A DNA stretch of 64,000 nt from positions 62,001-126,000 of the forward strand of contig CANNIA010000004.1 in NCBI GenBank assembly GCA_947504705.1, written 5' to 3'. Below are positions 8,181-16,452 of this stretch, piece after piece. Both the position numbers and the translations under genes were made by a program. The DNA is from Paracoccaceae bacterium. Lineage in GTDB: Bacteria > Pseudomonadota > Alphaproteobacteria > Rhodobacterales > Rhodobacteraceae. Under the pieces are notes generated by a model. That model was not told where the DNA came from, made no database searches, and saw nothing but the letters and a program-made list of their open reading frames with translations. The stretch's first letter is position 1. Each line of letters begins with the position of its first letter.

Positions 8181-8206
8181 CGGCCAATTCGCGGGTCTTG
8201 CGGGGA

Positions 8207-8611
8207 TCAGGCGCGAAGCTTGGCCTGATAGTGGTGCCGGTCCCAGTCAGCAGCGCGATAGTGCCACTGCTCGGCGGGCTGGCGGGCGGCGATTTCGTCG
8301 GGGATTTCGGCCCCGTCAAAACCTACACGCCGCAGCATGGCGTATTGGTCGGCGATCACAGGGCCAAGGGCCAGAAGCTGGCCCCTGTAGCCCATCATCC
8401 GTAAGCGGCGGGCAATGGTGAAGGCGCGACCATCGCTGAAGGCGGGGAAGGCCACGCGGATCAGGGTCAGCCGGTCGAGGTGACCTTCCAGCGCCGTGGG
8501 GTCGTCGGTGTTCGACAAGTCCACTGCTGTTTGGGTGGTCAGAGAGGCAAAGGCGACGACATCGCCTTGGTTTGCCCGGGCAAAGCCCGCGTCAGTGACG
8601 ATAACGCTCAT
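8207..8611 (-). CDS. DUF934 protein of the sulfate assimilation operon
   Basis: A 134-residue cytoplasmic protein without cysteine clusters. The LIRVAFPAFSDGRAFTIARRLRMMGYRGQL block is diagnostic of DUF934, and a C-terminal WHYRAADWDRHHYQAKLRA tail follows. The family is found almost always next to sulfite reductase and CysH genes in proteobacteria; no enzymatic role is established, and an accessory or oxidoreductase-partner role is inferred from that linkage. The ATG at 8611 overlaps the cysH stop as ATGA, with GGGAGA upstream, so translation is coupled to cysH. Confidence 0.85.
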   Translation of the reverse strand: MSVIVTDAGFARANQGDVVAFASLTTQTAVDLSNTDDPTALEGHLDRLTLIRVAFPAFSDGRAFTIARRLRMMGYRGQLLALGPVIADQYAMLRRVGFDGAEIPDEIAARQPAEQWHYRAADWDRHHYQAKLRA

Positions 8612-9357
8612 GCGGCGTTCTCCCTTGGTGTTCTTATGGCCCTGCCGTCGATGAAATGAATGCCGCACTCGGTTTTCTGCGTACCGCGCCAGCGGCCCGC
8701 GCGCGGGTCTTCGCCGGGTTTGACTGCGGAGGTGCAGGGCGCGCAGCCGATGGAGGGGAAGCCCTTGGCCACCAGCGGATGCCGGGGCAGGCGGTTTTCT
8801 ACCATGTATTCCTCAAGGTCTTCGCGCCCCCAATGGGCCAGCGGGTTGACCTTGATGCGGGTGTCGCCTTCGGGTTCAAAGAAGTCGATGGTGCCACGAT
8901 CCGCATTCTGAAACCGCTTCCGACCCGTGATCCAGCCATCGAACTGCGACAGCGCGCGTTCAAGGGGTTCGACCTTGCGCACGGCGCAGCAAGCGTCGGT
9001 GGAAAACTGGTGCAGGGTGCCATCCGGGTCTTCGAAATTCACCCGTGCAGGGTTCGCCCGGATAGTGCGGATATCGCAGAGATGCAGCTTTTCGGCCAGC
9101 TCGCGCTGGTAATCCAGCGTTTCGGGAAACAGCATCCGAGTGTCGATGAACAGAACCGGGGTTTCCGGGGCAATCACCGAGACCAGATGCAAAAGCACCA
9201 CCGATTCCGCCCCGAAGGACGACACCAGCGCCACCTTGCCCAAATCCACATCCTTCAAGGCATGCTCCAGTACCGCCGTCGCCGAGTGGTGGCGATAGCG
9301 CGCATTCAGCGCGGTCACCCGTTCGGCGACCGGGCCTGCATGCAGATCACGCGGCAT
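8608..9357 (-). CDS. cysH: Assimilatory adenylylsulfate (APS) reductase
   Basis: This 249-residue enzyme reduces activated sulfate to sulfite. It carries LVSSFGAESVVLLHL (PP-loop near residue 43), FIDTRMLFPETLDYQ, and two cysteine pairs, ACCAVRK and GCAPCTS, that mark the [4Fe-4S] APS-type reductase rather than the cluster-free PAPS type. The C-terminal ECGIH holds the catalytic cysteine. The start at 9357 lies inside the end of cysI (11-nt overlap), just behind a GAAGG. It is third in the cysI-cysH-DUF934 train. APS as the substrate is inferred from the cluster motifs. Confidence 0.93.
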   Translation of the reverse strand: MPRDLHAGPVAERVTALNARYRHHSATAVLEHALKDVDLGKVALVSSFGAESVVLLHLVSVIAPETPVLFIDTRMLFPETLDYQRELAEKLHLCDIRTIRANPARVNFEDPDGTLHQFSTDACCAVRKVEPLERALSQFDGWITGRKRFQNADRGTIDFFEPEGDTRIKVNPLAHWGREDLEEYMVENRLPRHPLVAKGFPSIGCAPCTSAVKPGEDPRAGRWRGTQKTECGIHFIDGRAIRTPRENAA

Positions 9358-11017
9358 CCTGTGCGCCTTCGCCACCGTAAAGCGCCAGTTTGAACGGCTC
9401 CATCCCCACCCGGCGGAAGGCTTGCAGGAAAGTCTCCCCGGCCTCAAGCCGCAGGCCCAGATAGGCGCGCAGGATACGCTCGATGGCGGGGATGATCTCG
9501 GTATAGGCAAAGCCCGGACCGGTCTTGTCGCCGATCACGGCGGTTTCTGTGCCGTCTCCGCCAAGGGTGATCTGGTAGTTTTCCACCCCCGCCCGGTCGA
9601 GACCCAGAATGCCGATATGGCCGACGTGGTGATGCCCGCAAGCGTTGATGCAGCCCGAGATCTTGATCTTCAGCGGGCCGATTTCGTGTTCCAGCTTCAG
9701 GGCCTCGAAATGGGTGGCCAGTTCTTGTGCAACGGGGATCGAGCGGGCGGTGGCAAGGGCGCAATAGTCCATGCCGGGGCAGGCGATGATGTCGGACAGA
9801 AGCCCGACGTTGGCGGTGGCAAGCCCCGCCGTGGCCAATGCTGCATGCAGCGACGGCAGGTCGGATTTGTGGACATGCGGCAGGATGACGTTCTGCTCAT
9901 GGCTGATGCGCAGGTCGTTATGGCCATATTTCTCGGCCAGATCAGCCATCAGGCGCATCTGGGCGCTGGAGGCGTCGCCGGGGGTCTCGCCATGCGCTTT
10001 CAGGCTGATGGTGACGATGGCGTACTGCGCGTGGCGATGCTGGGCGAGGTTGGTATCGGCCCAGGCGCGGAACACCGGGTCGGCCTTGTGGAAGGCGTCA
10101 AAGGCATCGGTCGGCGCGTTGCGGAAGGCCGGGGGTGCAAAGGCGGCGCGTATATCCTCAAGCAGTTTTAGGTCGTTGCCGCCGAAAAGCGGGCGAAGCT
10201 CGGTGAAACGTTCCTCCACCATCCGGGTGATTTCTGTCGCGCCCGTCTCGCGCACGGTGATCTTGATCCGCGCCTTGTACTTGTTGTCGCGGCGTCCCAA
10301 CGTGTTGTAGACCGACAGGACCGCCTCGACATAGGGCAGCAGGTCGGCCTCGGGCAGGAAGTCGCGCACCGTAACGCCGATCATCGGGGTCCGGCCAAGG
10401 CCGCCGCCGACCATGACTTCAAAGCCGGGCTCTCCGGCGGCATTGCGAACCATGCGCAGCCCGATGTCATGCGCGCGGGTCACGGCGCGGTCGTTGGGCG
10501 AACCGGTGATGGCGATCTTGAACTTGCGGGGCAGGAACTGGAATTCCGGGTGGTCGGTGGACCACTGGCGGAGAAGTTCTGCATAGGGGCGGGGATCGGC
10601 GATTTCATCGGCAGCGGCGCCAGCAAAATGATCGGCGGTGACGTTGCGGACTGTGTTGCCGCTGGTCTGGATCGCATGCATTTCCACATCGGCCAACGCC
10701 CCAAGAATGGCGGGCACATCGGGCAGTTTCGGCCAGTTGAACTGGATGTTCTGCCGGGTGGTAAAGTGGCCGTAGCCCTTGTCATAGGTGTCGGCGATCA
10801 TCGCCAGCTGCCGCATCTGGTGGGATGAGAGCGTGCCATAAGGAATGGCCACCCGCAGCATGTAGGCATGCAGTTGCAAGTAAAGCCCGTTCATCAGGCG
10901 GAGCGGGCGGAATTCATCCTCGGTCAGGCTGCCGTCAAGGCGGCGTTCCACCTGATGGGTGAACTGGGCGACGCGGGCGCGGACGAAGGCTTCGTCAAAG
11001 TCGGAATAGGAATACAT
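9347..11017 (-). CDS. cysI: Sulfite reductase hemoprotein (nitrite/sulfite reductase family)
   Basis: A 556-residue siroheme and [4Fe-4S] enzyme that makes sulfide from sulfite with six electrons. It has two ferredoxin-like halves, with HQMRQLAMIADTYDKGYGHFTTRQNIQ near residue 65 and GHNDLRISHEQNVILPHV near residue 365. The cluster and siroheme ligands appear in CPGMDYCALATARS and ISGCINACGHHH (C-x5-C...C-x3-C) near residues 415-465. The genomic setting (cobA, cysH, fpr) points to sulfite rather than nitrite. No flavoprotein CysJ is present here, so ferredoxin or Fpr is the likely donor. Confidence 0.93.
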   Translation of the reverse strand: MYSYSDFDEAFVRARVAQFTHQVERRLDGSLTEDEFRPLRLMNGLYLQLHAYMLRVAIPYGTLSSHQMRQLAMIADTYDKGYGHFTTRQNIQFNWPKLPDVPAILGALADVEMHAIQTSGNTVRNVTADHFAGAAADEIADPRPYAELLRQWSTDHPEFQFLPRKFKIAITGSPNDRAVTRAHDIGLRMVRNAAGEPGFEVMVGGGLGRTPMIGVTVRDFLPEADLLPYVEAVLSVYNTLGRRDNKYKARIKITVRETGATEITRMVEERFTELRPLFGGNDLKLLEDIRAAFAPPAFRNAPTDAFDAFHKADPVFRAWADTNLAQHRHAQYAIVTISLKAHGETPGDASSAQMRLMADLAEKYGHNDLRISHEQNVILPHVHKSDLPSLHAALATAGLATANVGLLSDIIACPGMDYCALATARSIPVAQELATHFEALKLEHEIGPLKIKISGCINACGHHHVGHIGILGLDRAGVENYQITLGGDGTETAVIGDKTGPGFAYTEIIPAIERILRAYLGLRLEAGETFLQAFRRVGMEPFKLALYGGEGAQDAA

Positions 11018-11020
11018 CGC

Positions 11021-11326
11021 TTAGCTCGCGTGATCGGCTTGCTTGCCGTGGTTGTAGTTCGAGGGGCCGCGCGTGCGGAACTCTTCGCGGAAATGGGTCG
11101 GCTCCGGGCCTTTCGGGCCAGCTTTCGCATCGGCGAGATAGGCGCCGACCACAAGCAGCTTTTGTGCTGCGGCATGCAGAAGCCGCATCTGGGCATGGGC
11201 TTCGTCGTCGATCAGCTCGGCCTCGTGGTGGTGGTGCGACCAGCGGTCATCGGCGGTGAGGTAGACCACGTCACCTTCGCGAAGAAGGTTGGCGGTGACG
11301 ATTTTCGGGGTGAAACGGCGGCTCAT
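11021..11326 (-). CDS. DUF2849 protein
   Basis: A small 101-residue soluble protein with FTPKIVTANLLREGDVVYL, a histidine run (SHHHHEAELI) and a conserved GPEPTHFREEFRTRGPSNY near the end. DUF2849 proteins sit between the uroporphyrinogen methyltransferase and sulfite reductase genes in many alphaproteobacteria. The biochemical function is not known; the histidines suggest metal binding but this is only a guess. Its ATG overlaps the cobA/cysG stop as ATGA, and it ends 3 nt before cysI. Confidence 0.85.
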   Translation of the reverse strand: MSRRFTPKIVTANLLREGDVVYLTADDRWSHHHHEAELIDDEAHAQMRLLHAAAQKLLVVGAYLADAKAGPKGPEPTHFREEFRTRGPSNYNHGKQADHAS

Positions 11327-12081
11327 GCGCGGGCCTCCTTGAGGGTGGCGAGGGGGACGGCAGCTTGCCGGGGGGCAAGGCCGAAGAGGATGATGGCGGG
11401 GCCGTCCAGTTGGGCGGAAGCATCGGGCAGGGTGGCGAGGGTGGCCGCGAGGACACGCTCATTGGCACGGCTGACGTTTTCGACCAGCGTGACCGGGGTG
11501 TCGGCACCGGCACCATGCATCATCAGGCGGCCCTGGATGAAGCGGGCGGATTTCTTGCCCATGTAGATAGCAGCGACTTCACCATGGCGGGCAAGTCCGC
11601 GCCAATCCTGCTCGGCAAAGCCCGCCATGTCATGGCCGGTGATAATGCGCAGGCTGGCGTTGCGGCCGCGACGGGTCAGGCTTTGGCCGATCCGGGCGGC
11701 AGCGACCGTTGCCGAGGTAAGGCCGGGTAGAATCGTAAAGCCGATACCCGCAGCCTCCAACGCATCGATCTCCTCATCCAATCGCCCGAAGATGCCGCAA
11801 TCGCCGCCTTTCAGCCGCACGACCTTTGCGCCGGTCAGCGCTTCGGCGACCAGCGTGTCATTGATGGTGGATTGCAGGGTCGAGGGACCAAAGCCTTCCT
11901 TGCCGACATTGATCCGCCGGGTTTGCGGCGGGACTAGCGCCAGAACCTCATCGCCCACCAGCCGGTCATGGATAACGACATCCGCCGAAGTGATCGCCTT
12001 GAGCGCGCCAAGCGTCAGGTGATCGGCGGCACCGGGGCCGGCACCGACGAACTGGACAGACTGTACTTGTGAAACAAACAT
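11323..12081 (-). CDS. cobA: Uroporphyrinogen-III C-methyltransferase (siroheme branch)
   Basis: This SAM-dependent enzyme (252 residues) doubly methylates uroporphyrinogen III to precorrin-2, the entry to siroheme and cobalamin. Motifs: FVGAGPGAADHLTLGALKAI at the N-terminus, VIHDRLV, VRLKGGDCGIFGR, PGLTSATVAAARIG, LTRRG and the late YMGKKSA. It lacks the CysG dehydrogenase/ferrochelatase half found in enteric bacteria, so that step must be done elsewhere. As the first gene of the cys operon it presumably supplies siroheme for CysI. The ATG at 12081 has only a weak GGGGCGG ribosome site. Divergent from an Lrp/AsnC gene. Confidence 0.9.
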   Translation of the reverse strand: MFVSQVQSVQFVGAGPGAADHLTLGALKAITSADVVIHDRLVGDEVLALVPPQTRRINVGKEGFGPSTLQSTINDTLVAEALTGAKVVRLKGGDCGIFGRLDEEIDALEAAGIGFTILPGLTSATVAAARIGQSLTRRGRNASLRIITGHDMAGFAEQDWRGLARHGEVAAIYMGKKSARFIQGRLMMHGAGADTPVTLVENVSRANERVLAATLATLPDASAQLDGPAIILFGLAPRQAAVPLATLKEARA

Positions 12082-12159
12082 GATGCCGCCCCGATGCCTG
12101 CCCCCAATATAGGAGATTTTCCCAGATTCAGGCCAGAGCCCCTTGCTGATAAGGACATT

Positions 12160-12194
12160 TGTTCCGATACTCGGCGGCATTGGAACAGGGTTCC
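12160..12194. promoter_or_regulatory. Inverted repeats in the cobA/lrp divergent region
   Basis: TGTTCC (12160-12165) and GGAACA (12182-12187) form a 6-bp inverted repeat, and GGAAC-AGG-GTTCC (12182-12194) a second palindrome that shares its right arm. They sit between the two divergent start codons and just upstream of the Lrp-type gene, so they are candidate binding sites for that regulator. Confidence 0.35.
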
Positions 12195-12215
12195 GGGAAA
12201 TGGCGGAGGATGCGA

Positions 12216-12677
12216 ATGGCGGTCCAACTGGACGATCTGGATCGGAAAATCTTGTCGGAACTGCAACTGGATGCCGAGCAGTCGCTGGATGAAATAGCCC
12301 GCAAAGTTGGGTCATCGAAGACCCCGGTCTGGAACCGCATTCGCCGGATGCGTGAGCAGGGAGTGATCACCCGCACGACCGCTATTCTGGACGCGGAATC
12401 CCTGGGGCTGGAGGCGTGCTTTTTCGTTCTGATCCGCACCTCCGAGCATGAGGCGGAGTGGCAGCGCAAGTTCCTGAAAGCGCTGAAGGAACGCCCTGAA
12501 GTGCTGGAGGCGCACCGGCTGGCGGGCGACATCGACTATATCCTGAAAGTCCGGGTCAAGAATGCGCGGGCCTATGACACCTTCTATCAGGCGCTGATCT
12601 CGGAATTGCGGATCTACAACGTCACGGCTCTCCTCAGCATGGAAGAGATCAAGTCGACGACAGTGCTGCCCCTGTAA
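12216..12677 (+). CDS. Lrp/AsnC-family transcriptional regulator
   Basis: This protein has 153 residues. The N-terminal helix-turn-helix (LDDLDRKILSELQLDAEQSLDEIARKVG...TPVWNRIRRMREQGVI) is followed by a RAM ligand-binding domain (AHRLAGDIDYILKVRVKNARAYDTFY). The ATG at 12216 was chosen because GGAGG lies 6 nt upstream; the in-frame ATG at 12210 is too close to that site. It is transcribed away from the cys operon, and regulation of that operon is a reasonable inference, perhaps in response to an amino acid such as cysteine or methionine. Confidence 0.9.
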   Translation: MAVQLDDLDRKILSELQLDAEQSLDEIARKVGSSKTPVWNRIRRMREQGVITRTTAILDAESLGLEACFFVLIRTSEHEAEWQRKFLKALKERPEVLEAHRLAGDIDYILKVRVKNARAYDTFYQALISELRIYNVTALLSMEEIKSTTVLPL

Positions 12678-12744
12678 GCGACGTTAACTGAATTGAGCGC
12701 CTGGCGACGAGACAAAGGCAGCGCGGCGAAGCCGCTCCGCTAGA

Positions 12745-13920
12745 TTATCCTTCGACCAGCAATTCGCGCAACCCGTGGAAATGGTAGACGTCGCCATACC
12801 GCGGCGGGGCGGCCAGCTTCAGCCCAGGGTGTCGCTGGAAGAGGATCGGTAGCGCGATCTGCAGTTCCAGCCGGGCCAGTGGCGCGCCGACGCAGAAGTG
12901 GAGGCCTGCGCCGAAGGTGGCCAGCGGTTTTGCGGGCCGGGTCGGGTCAAAGCGGGTGGCTTTTTCCCAGATGCTGGGGTCGCGGTTGGCAGCACCCAGC
13001 AACAGACCGACCTGATCGCCGCGACGGAAGGTATGGCCCATCACCTCGATGTCCTCATAGGCCCAACGGGTGAACATGTGCAGCGCGGGGTCAAATCGGA
13101 GGATTTCCTCGACTGTCGCCTCAACGGCCTCCGGGGCCAGAGTGGACAGGGGTGTTCGGGTTTCCAGAAGCGTCTTCACGCCGTTGCCGATAGTGTGGAC
13201 GGTTGCTTCGTGGCCTGCGTTCAGAAGGAGAATGCAGGTCGAGATCAGCTCATCAGTCGAAAGCTTTTCGCCCTCCATCTCGGCGGCTATCAGTTGGGTG
13301 ATCAGGTCATCGGCTGGGCGTTTGCGGCGGTCCTCGACATAGGACCGCATGAAATCCACGAAAGCCTCGGTCGCGGCGACGGCACGGTCTTCCGTTTCAC
13401 GCGTCCGGCCGGCCATGTACATGCCGACCATGGCGTTCGACCAGCGCAAAAGATCGGGGGCCATGTCCTCGGGCACGCCCAGTAGGCGGGCGATGATGCG
13501 GACGGGCAGGGGTTGGGCGAAGGTTGTCAGCAGGTCGAACGGCCCGACGGGGCAGGCATCGGCGAGTTCTTCGGCCAGCGCGGTGATGTCGGGCGCAAGC
13601 CCCGCGATCCGGCGCGAGGTGAAGGCGCGAAGGACAAGCATGCGCAGGCGCGTGTGGCGGGGTGGCTCCAGTTCCAGCATCGAATGCGCCTCGACCGCGT
13701 AGAAGGGCGCAAGGTGCGGCGGAAAGGCAATCGGCTCAACCGGTTCACGGCCAAAGCGGCGGTCCCGGAAGATGGCGTTCACGGCAGCGGAATTGCCGGT
13801 GCAGGTGAGGTCATAGTCGGACCAATGGAAGAACGGGCCTTCGGCCCTTGCGCGTTCGTAGAACGGATAGGGGTTCTGGACGAAGGCGGGATCGGTGGGA
13901 GATTGGCTTAGGGTCTTCAC
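12745..13920 (-). CDS. Cytochrome P450
   Basis: A soluble bacterial P450 of 391 residues. The proline-rich start (NPYPFYERARAEGPFF) leads to the I-helix LLLNAGHEATVHTIGNG, the K-helix E-x-x-R type motif (EEILRFD...MFTR) and the heme-binding FGAGLHFCVGAPLARLE with the cysteine ligand. These regions are complete, so the enzyme is likely active; the substrate is unknown. No ferredoxin or dedicated reductase is next to it; fpr lies 5 kb away. It begins at GTG 13920, overlapping the upstream transporter's TGA as GTGA, so the two are translationally coupled. Confidence 0.88.
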   Translation of the reverse strand: MKTLSQSPTDPAFVQNPYPFYERARAEGPFFHWSDYDLTCTGNSAAVNAIFRDRRFGREPVEPIAFPPHLAPFYAVEAHSMLELEPPRHTRLRMLVLRAFTSRRIAGLAPDITALAEELADACPVGPFDLLTTFAQPLPVRIIARLLGVPEDMAPDLLRWSNAMVGMYMAGRTRETEDRAVAATEAFVDFMRSYVEDRRKRPADDLITQLIAAEMEGEKLSTDELISTCILLLNAGHEATVHTIGNGVKTLLETRTPLSTLAPEAVEATVEEILRFDPALHMFTRWAYEDIEVMGHTFRRGDQVGLLLGAANRDPSIWEKATRFDPTRPAKPLATFGAGLHFCVGAPLARLELQIALPILFQRHPGLKLAAPPRYGDVYHFHGLRELLVEG

Positions 13921-14828
13921 GTCTGACTCCGCTGCGGCATCGGGATCACACCTTGCGCGATCAGGACGCCCAGGCCCACGATGGCTGCCGCCAGCGCATC
14001 GGTCCAGTTCCAGGCTGCCCCTGCTGCGAAGAGGATCAGCATGACATAGAATGGCGTGACGTTCATGTGCAAGGTTGTCAGGCCGATGCCAATCCGCCCG
14101 ACCGCCTTGACGAACAGCCATTGCGCGATGCCGACGGCCCCGACCGAGAACAGCAAAAGCGCCCCGGTTTCGCGCAAGCCCCAGGCGGCAAAGCTGGGCA
14201 GGGCGACTCCGGCCAGGGTCTGCAGAACCACAACTGTCACGGTGGCAATCGTGGCCCCGACAAGCGAGATCGCCGTTCGCCCCAGTGCGCTTTCGCCGGG
14301 AAAAGCGGTGACGGTAAGGCGCGAGCCAAGGGTGAAGCTGATGACCGAGGCAAAGCAGAACAGCGCGCCAAGCCCAAGCGACAAGCCGCCCGCGTGGAAA
14401 TCCAGCGCCATGAAACCGCCTGCGACGGCAAGGATCAGGCCCAGGACAAGCGCCAGGGTCAACTTACGCCCGTCCAGAAAGACCTCAAGCGCGATGCCGA
14501 CGACGGGCATTGTGGCCGAAATTACGGCCACTGTCACTGCGCCGCCCCTTGCCTGACCCAGAACCAGGAACCAGGCGCCAAGCCCGATCAGGCTGCCGAC
14601 CAAGGTGCCCTTGATCCAGTTTGCACGCCGGATCGGGCCGAAGCCTTCGCTCCCGCACCAGATCACGACCAGAAACAGCGCCGAAAGGCCCATGCGCAGG
14701 GCGTTCAACTGTTCGGGCAGAAGCAGAGGAATCACGAGATCGGCTGCAGAGATCCCCGCCGCCCAGATCACCATGGAGAGAACGCAAAGAAGATTGGCCG
14801 TCAGGGCCGACGTTGATGAAGTTGTCAT
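13917..14828 (-). CDS. EamA/DMT-family membrane transporter
   Basis: About 303 residues with roughly ten hydrophobic segments in two homologous EamA halves (for example MVIWAAGISAADLVIPLLL at the N-terminus and TLHMNVTPFYVMLILFAAG near the end). The family exports or imports small metabolites such as amino acids; the substrate is not predictable here. Two start codons are possible (14828 or 14846), neither with a strong ribosome site; the shorter is given. The stop overlaps the P450 start (GTGA), suggesting a shared physiological task such as moving the P450 substrate or product. Confidence 0.85.
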   Translation of the reverse strand: MTTSSTSALTANLLCVLSMVIWAAGISAADLVIPLLLPEQLNALRMGLSALFLVVIWCGSEGFGPIRRANWIKGTLVGSLIGLGAWFLVLGQARGGAVTVAVISATMPVVGIALEVFLDGRKLTLALVLGLILAVAGGFMALDFHAGGLSLGLGALFCFASVISFTLGSRLTVTAFPGESALGRTAISLVGATIATVTVVVLQTLAGVALPSFAAWGLRETGALLLFSVGAVGIAQWLFVKAVGRIGIGLTTLHMNVTPFYVMLILFAAGAAWNWTDALAAAIVGLGVLIAQGVIPMPQRSQT

Positions 14829-14888
14829 GCCCGCCAGTCTCTGCATTGGACCGGCAAAGGCGCGCCTGTCTGCGACATGGTGCAGGGG

Positions 14889-15632
14889 TCAGGCGGCGGA
14901 AAGGGCCGCGATGATGGCGCCGAAATCACCGGCCTTCAGGCTTGCACCGCCAACCAGCGCGCCATCGACATCGGGAACCGCGAAGATTTCATCGGCATTC
15001 GAGGGCTTGACCGACCCACCATAGAGGAGCCGAACCGACATTGCCGCCGCCCCGATCAGGCCCTTCAGGCGGTTGCGCAAGAAGCCATGCACTTCGCCGA
15101 TCTCGGTCAGGGTCGGGGTGCGGCCGGTGCCAATGGCCCAGACCGGTTCATAGGCGACGACCAGAGTGTCGGCCGTAGCCCCTGCGGGGATCGATCCATC
15201 AAGCTGGCGACCGATGACCGCCAGCGTCTGGCCGGCGTTGCGTTCGGCTTCGGTCTCGCCAATGCAGACCACGGCGACCAGCCCAGCTGCCAGCGCAGCC
15301 TCGGCCTTGGCGCGGACCATGGCGTCGGTCTCGGCATGGTCGGTGCGGCGTTCGGAATGGCCAAGGATCACATGGGTGGCACCCGCTTCGGCCAGCATGG
15401 CGGCCGAGATGTCACCGGTATGGGCGCCCGAGGCCTTGGCGTGGCAGTCCTGCCCGCCGACCATCAGCTTGCTGCCCTTGGCGGTCTGGGCCATTGGCCC
15501 GACCAGCGTTGCGGGCGGGCAAAGCAGCATGTCGCAGGCCGGACTGGGGTGAGCGGCGATAATGGCACGAACTTCGGCCAGTGCGGCGACCGAGCCGTTC
15601 ATCTTCCAGTTTCCGGCTGCCAGTTTCTGCAT
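14889..15632 (-). CDS. tpiA: Triosephosphate isomerase
   Basis: This TIM-barrel enzyme of glycolysis and the Calvin cycle (247 residues) interconverts dihydroxyacetone phosphate and glyceraldehyde 3-phosphate. Catalytic landmarks are complete: AAGNWKMNG with the active lysine, LGHSERR with the histidine, [12 protein letters not shown] with the glutamate and loop 6, and [11 protein letters not shown] phosphate-binding. Length is normal. It is a free-standing gene between the EamA gene and a TfoX-like gene on the same strand. Confidence 0.97.
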   Translation of the reverse strand: MQKLAAGNWKMNGSVAALAEVRAIIAAHPSPACDMLLCPPATLVGPMAQTAKGSKLMVGGQDCHAKASGAHTGDISAAMLAEAGATHVILGHSERRTDHAETDAMVRAKAEAALAAGLVAVVCIGETEAERNAGQTLAVIGRQLDGSIPAGATADTLVVAYEPVWAIGTGRTPTLTEIGEVHGFLRNRLKGLIGAAAMSVRLLYGGSVKPSNADEIFAVPDVDGALVGGASLKAGDFGAIIAALSAA

Positions 15633-15697
15633 GGTATCCGCCCCCTGCTGATCTGATCCAGCGATAGCGGCAAACGCCGCGGGCCGAAAGGGGGATA

Positions 15698-16078
15698 TCA
15701 GCCGCTGGCCCGGGCCTTGCGTGCCTTTTGCAGGCGCTTTGCTTCGGCGGCAGAGCGGGCCGGGGGCAAGGACATACGGGCCCAGGACAGCGCCTCGTCG
15801 GCATCGTCAAGGGCGCTGTCGGGCAGGCTCATCAGGCTGCGGGCCTCGCGCGGGCCGGTTTGACGGTCGTAAGTGAAGGGTGTGGCCCCGGCAGACAGAT
15901 AGGCCGCCTCGGTCGAGGTGTCGGACTTCATCCAGACCGTGCCGCGCAGGATGGTGGCAAACATCACATCGCCGTCGACATAAAGCGAGGTGCCCGAAAA
16001 CATCCGCCCGGTGGTGATGCGGCCCAGGCCGGAGAAGAGGTCCAGAACGTGATCCAGCAGCTCTGGATCGGTCGCCAT
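15698..16078 (-). CDS. TfoX N-terminal-domain protein
   Basis: A 126-residue protein matching the TfoX/Sxy N-terminal domain: [36 protein letters not shown] followed by FTYDRQTG. The C-terminal TfoX domain is absent, and the end is a basic Ala/Arg/Lys tail. Full TfoX activates competence genes in gammaproteobacteria; single-domain versions in alphaproteobacteria have no known role. The start overlaps the sufA stop by one base (TGATG), so it is cotranscribed with sufA. Confidence 0.8.
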   Translation of the reverse strand: MATDPELLDHVLDLFSGLGRITTGRMFSGTSLYVDGDVMFATILRGTVWMKSDTSTEAAYLSAGATPFTYDRQTGPREARSLMSLPDSALDDADEALSWARMSLPPARSAAEAKRLQKARKARASG

Positions 16079-16428
16079 CAGGCGTCCTTGAACTTTATCG
16101 ACTCGCCGCAGCCGCAGGCCTCGGCCACGTTGGGATTGCGGAACTTGAACCCGGCTTCCAAAAGCCCGATTTCATAGTCGATCTCGGTGCCGATCAGAAA
16201 CATCTGCGCCATCGGCGCGATCATCACCCGCGCGCCGTCCTGTTCGACGACTTCGTCCAGCGGATTGACCGAGGCGACATAGTCCATCGTGTACTCCATC
16301 CCCGCGCAGCCGCCCTTCTTGACGCCGATCCGCAGGCCTTGGCTGGACTGCTTTTCCATCAGCCGCGCGATCTGGCGCGTGGCGGCGGGGGTCATAGTGA
16401 CGGCGGCTTTGCCGGGAATGCCAAACAT
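16078..16428 (-). CDS. sufA: A-type iron-sulfur carrier (SufA/IscA/ErpA family)
   Basis: A 116-residue iron-sulfur assembly carrier with the three conserved cysteines: GGCAGMEY near residue 40 and ACGCGES near the C-terminus. It begins with VTMTPAATRQIARLM and has the central GARVMIAPMAQMFLIGTEIDYE. It hands clusters to apoproteins in the SUF pathway. Placement within SufA rather than ErpA rests on the nearby sufT gene. It is unusual that sufT and sufA here are separated by a SatD/DUF3307 pair. Confidence 0.88.
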   Translation of the reverse strand: MFGIPGKAAVTMTPAATRQIARLMEKQSSQGLRIGVKKGGCAGMEYTMDYVASVNPLDEVVEQDGARVMIAPMAQMFLIGTEIDYEIGLLEAGFKFRNPNVAEACGCGESIKFKDA

Positions 16429-16452
16429 GGGACAGGCTCCTTTGGCGTCAAT

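Noticed and set aside
8656-9393. Forward frames antisense to cysH and cysI
   Set aside because: Shadow frames of high-GC coding sequence; the reverse frames carry conserved motifs.
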